Assembly: GCA_002347285.1 (NCBI GenBank)
Contig: DDXW01000031.1
Location: forward strand, 40,576-91,657
Direction: 5' to 3'
Length of the DNA stretch: 51,082 nucleotides
Source: Rhodocyclaceae bacterium UBA2250
GTDB lineage: Bacteria > Pseudomonadota > Gammaproteobacteria > Burkholderiales > Rhodocyclaceae
Shown here: one piece after another, positions 49,747-51,082 of the stretch
How positions within the stretch are numbered: the stretch's first letter is position 1
Layout: each line of letters starts with the position of its first letter
Translations under genes and position numbers: made by a program
The notes under the pieces: model-generated
What the model was told of the DNA's origin: nothing
Databases searched by the model: none
What the model saw: only the letters and a program-made list of their open reading frames with translations

Positions 49747-51082
49747 ATGAAAAAAACGGGGGGGATCAGGGTTCTGCTTCTTCTGGCATGGCTGGTCACG
49801 CCAAGTTTGGGTATTGCCGGCGAGGCGCGCGAGGTGCGCGTCGGCGTCTATGCGAACGAGCCCAAGGTCTTCCTCGACGCCGCCGGCAAGCCGGCCGGCA
49901 TCTTCATCGACCTGCTCGAAAGCATCGCGGAGGTCGAAGGCTGGCGACTCGAGTACCAGACGTGCGCGTGGCAGGAATGCCTGGCCGCGCTCGAGGCTGG
50001 CCGCATCGACCTGATGCCCGACGTGGCGCGCTCGCCGCAGCGCGAAAAGGCCTACGATTTCCACAAGACGCCGGCCCTGCTGAGCTGGGCGCAGATCTAC
50101 GCACAGCCGGGCCACGGCATCGTCTCGCCCTTCGACCTCGCGGGCCGGCGCATCGCGGTGCTCGCCGGCAGCATCCAGGAGGAGGAGTTCGCGAACTTCA
50201 TCGCCGGCTTCGGCGTGCGCGCCGAGATCGTCGAGGCCGGGAGTTACGACGAGGCGTTCGGCATCGTGGCGAACGGCGCGGCGGATGCCGCGATCGCGAA
50301 CAACCGCCACGGCGAATTCCGCGCGCCGGCCTTCCGGCTGGTCGAGACGCCGATCATGTTCCAGGCGTCGCAACTGTTCTTCGCGGCGGCGAAAGGGCGC
50401 AACGCCGATCTGCTGACGGCGATCGACCGCCATCTCGCCGCCTGGGAGCAGCAGCCGGATTCCGAGTACTACCGCATCCTCCAGCACTGGCGCGCCGCGA
50501 GTCCGGCGGCGACCGTGCCGGAGAAGCTGCGGCCGTGGCTGGTACTGCTGGCGGGCCTGCTGGTGCTGGCCGTCATCCTGGTGGCGGCGCTGCGCTGGCA
50601 GGTGCGCCAGCAGGTGCGCCACCTGAGCGCCGAGCAGCGGCGCATGCAGGCGATCCTCGACGCGATGCCCGACCTGCTGTTCGAGATCGGGCTCGACGGG
50701 CGCATCCACGACCACCACTCCCATCGCACCGACCTGCTCTATGCGCCGCCCGGGCATTTCCTGGGCAGGAGACTTGCCGAGGTGCTGCCCGCCGACGTCG
50801 CGGCGGTCTGCCTGGGCGCGCTCCAGGAGGCCCATGCGCACGGCACGTCGAAAGGCCACGAGTATGCGCTCGAGCTGCCGGACGGCCGGCATTTCTTCGA
50901 GCTGTCCGTCGCCAGGAAAAACCTCGCCGACGACGAGCAGCCGCGCTTCATCGTCCTGGCGCGCGACATCACCGGCCGCAAGGTCGCGGAGGCCGAGTTG
51001 CGCAGGTACCAGGAGCATCTCGAGGCGCTGGTGCGCGAGCGCACCGACGAGCTCGTCAGGGCCAAGGAGGCCGCCGAGGCCG
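49747..51082 (+). CDS. Periplasmic-binding-domain PAS sensor kinase, 5' part (cut by window edge)
   Basis: Open reading frame from ATG 49747 to the window end, 445 residues seen, no stop. Signal peptide (MKKTGGIRVLLLLAWLVTP then SLGIAG), a substrate-binding type 3 domain (about 28-250: VRVGVYANEPKVFLDAAGKP, GRIDLMPDVARSPQREKAYD, GSIQEEEFANFIAGFG), a membrane helix near 263-283, a PAS domain (about 295-415, ending RFIVLARDITGRK) and the start of a coiled coil (YQEHLEALVRERTDELVRAK) that usually leads into HisKA. So this is a hybrid or simple histidine kinase reading a periplasmic solute. The C-terminus lies outside the window. Divergent from the dehydrogenase, 66 nt apart. Confidence 0.85.
   Translation, partial: MKKTGGIRVLLLLAWLVTPSLGIAGEAREVRVGVYANEPKVFLDAAGKPAGIFIDLLESIAEVEGWRLEYQTCAWQECLAALEAGRIDLMPDVARSPQREKAYDFHKTPALLSWAQIYAQPGHGIVSPFDLAGRRIAVLAGSIQEEEFANFIAGFGVRAEIVEAGSYDEAFGIVANGAADAAIANNRHGEFRAPAFRLVETPIMFQASQLFFAAAKGRNADLLTAIDRHLAAWEQQPDSEYYRILQHWRAASPAATVPEKLRPWLVLLAGLLVLAVILVAALRWQVRQQVRHLSAEQRRMQAILDAMPDLLFEIGLDGRIHDHHSHRTDLLYAPPGHFLGRRLAEVLPADVAAVCLGALQEAHAHGTSKGHEYALELPDGRHFFELSVARKNLADDEQPRFIVLARDITGRKVAEAELRRYQEHLEALVRERTDELVRAKEAAEA

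Noticed and set aside
1..51082. tRNA, rRNA, CRISPR, insertion sequence or prophage
   Set aside because: No cloverleaf, rRNA-like block, regular repeat-spacer array, transposase or phage gene was recognised on either strand.

Overview
The window is GC-rich, densely packed chromosomal DNA of a betaproteobacterium. A Rhodocyclales-type organism is my best guess, from gene content and order (gap-pgk-pyk-fba, rpe-gph-trpEGDC, glnE/argJ, yhdP-nitrilase-tldD); this is inference, not a database result. I see no rRNA, tRNA, CRISPR array, insertion sequence or prophage. No gene-free stretch exceeds 300 bases.

Layout. 1-4360 (+) holds the lower-glycolysis/Calvin-type cluster: the 3' part of GAPDH, pgk, pyk and class II fba, closed by a strong intrinsic terminator. 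4494-7405 holds three signalling-type genes: HDOD, a CBS pair, and an HD-GYP protein that has lost its HD dyad. 7512-13163 (-) is an S4 protein plus the run rpe-gph-trpE-trpG-trpD-trpC, with a probable trp leader peptide (ending W-P-W-R-P-W-N) between gph and trpE. apaG lies divergently. 13704-21224 (-) is glnE-argJ, followed after only 4 nt by four envelope genes: a FecR-like protein, an autotransporter-type barrel, a lipoprotein alpha/beta hydrolase and an exported caspase-family protease. 21286-31501 (+) holds yhdP, a nitrilase, tldD, aroG, a GT-C glycosyltransferase, a DPPR-synthase-like prenyltransferase and a lone cyclic-nucleotide-binding protein.

The most unusual region is 32132-47437. 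It has a SulP transporter fused to two universal-stress domains, a QseBC/PmrAB-like two-component system, and a divergent block: a second SulP transporter with a coiled-coil insertion, a gamma-carbonic anhydrase with all three zinc histidines, and a six-gene hydrogenase-4/complex-I-like module (hyfB, C, E, F, G, I homologues). The large subunit of that module has Ser, Ser, Ser and Gly where [NiFe] hydrogenases have their four nickel-binding Cys. It therefore belongs with the energy-converting-hydrogenase-related (Ehr) complexes and cannot be a normal hydrogenase. SulP, carbonic anhydrase and an ion-pumping complex together suggest an energised inorganic-carbon (bicarbonate/CO2) handling system; this is a hypothesis. 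A TGCTAAT element lies in front of all three transcription units here, and a TTAAG direct repeat with 11-bp period precedes the second SulP gene. A DsrC-like protein lacking the C-terminal cysteine follows, with its own sigma-70-type promoter.

The right edge (47466-51082) has a SUMF1-fold lipoprotein without the catalytic cysteines, an iron-type alcohol dehydrogenase, and the 5' part of a periplasmic-sensing PAS histidine kinase cut by the window end.
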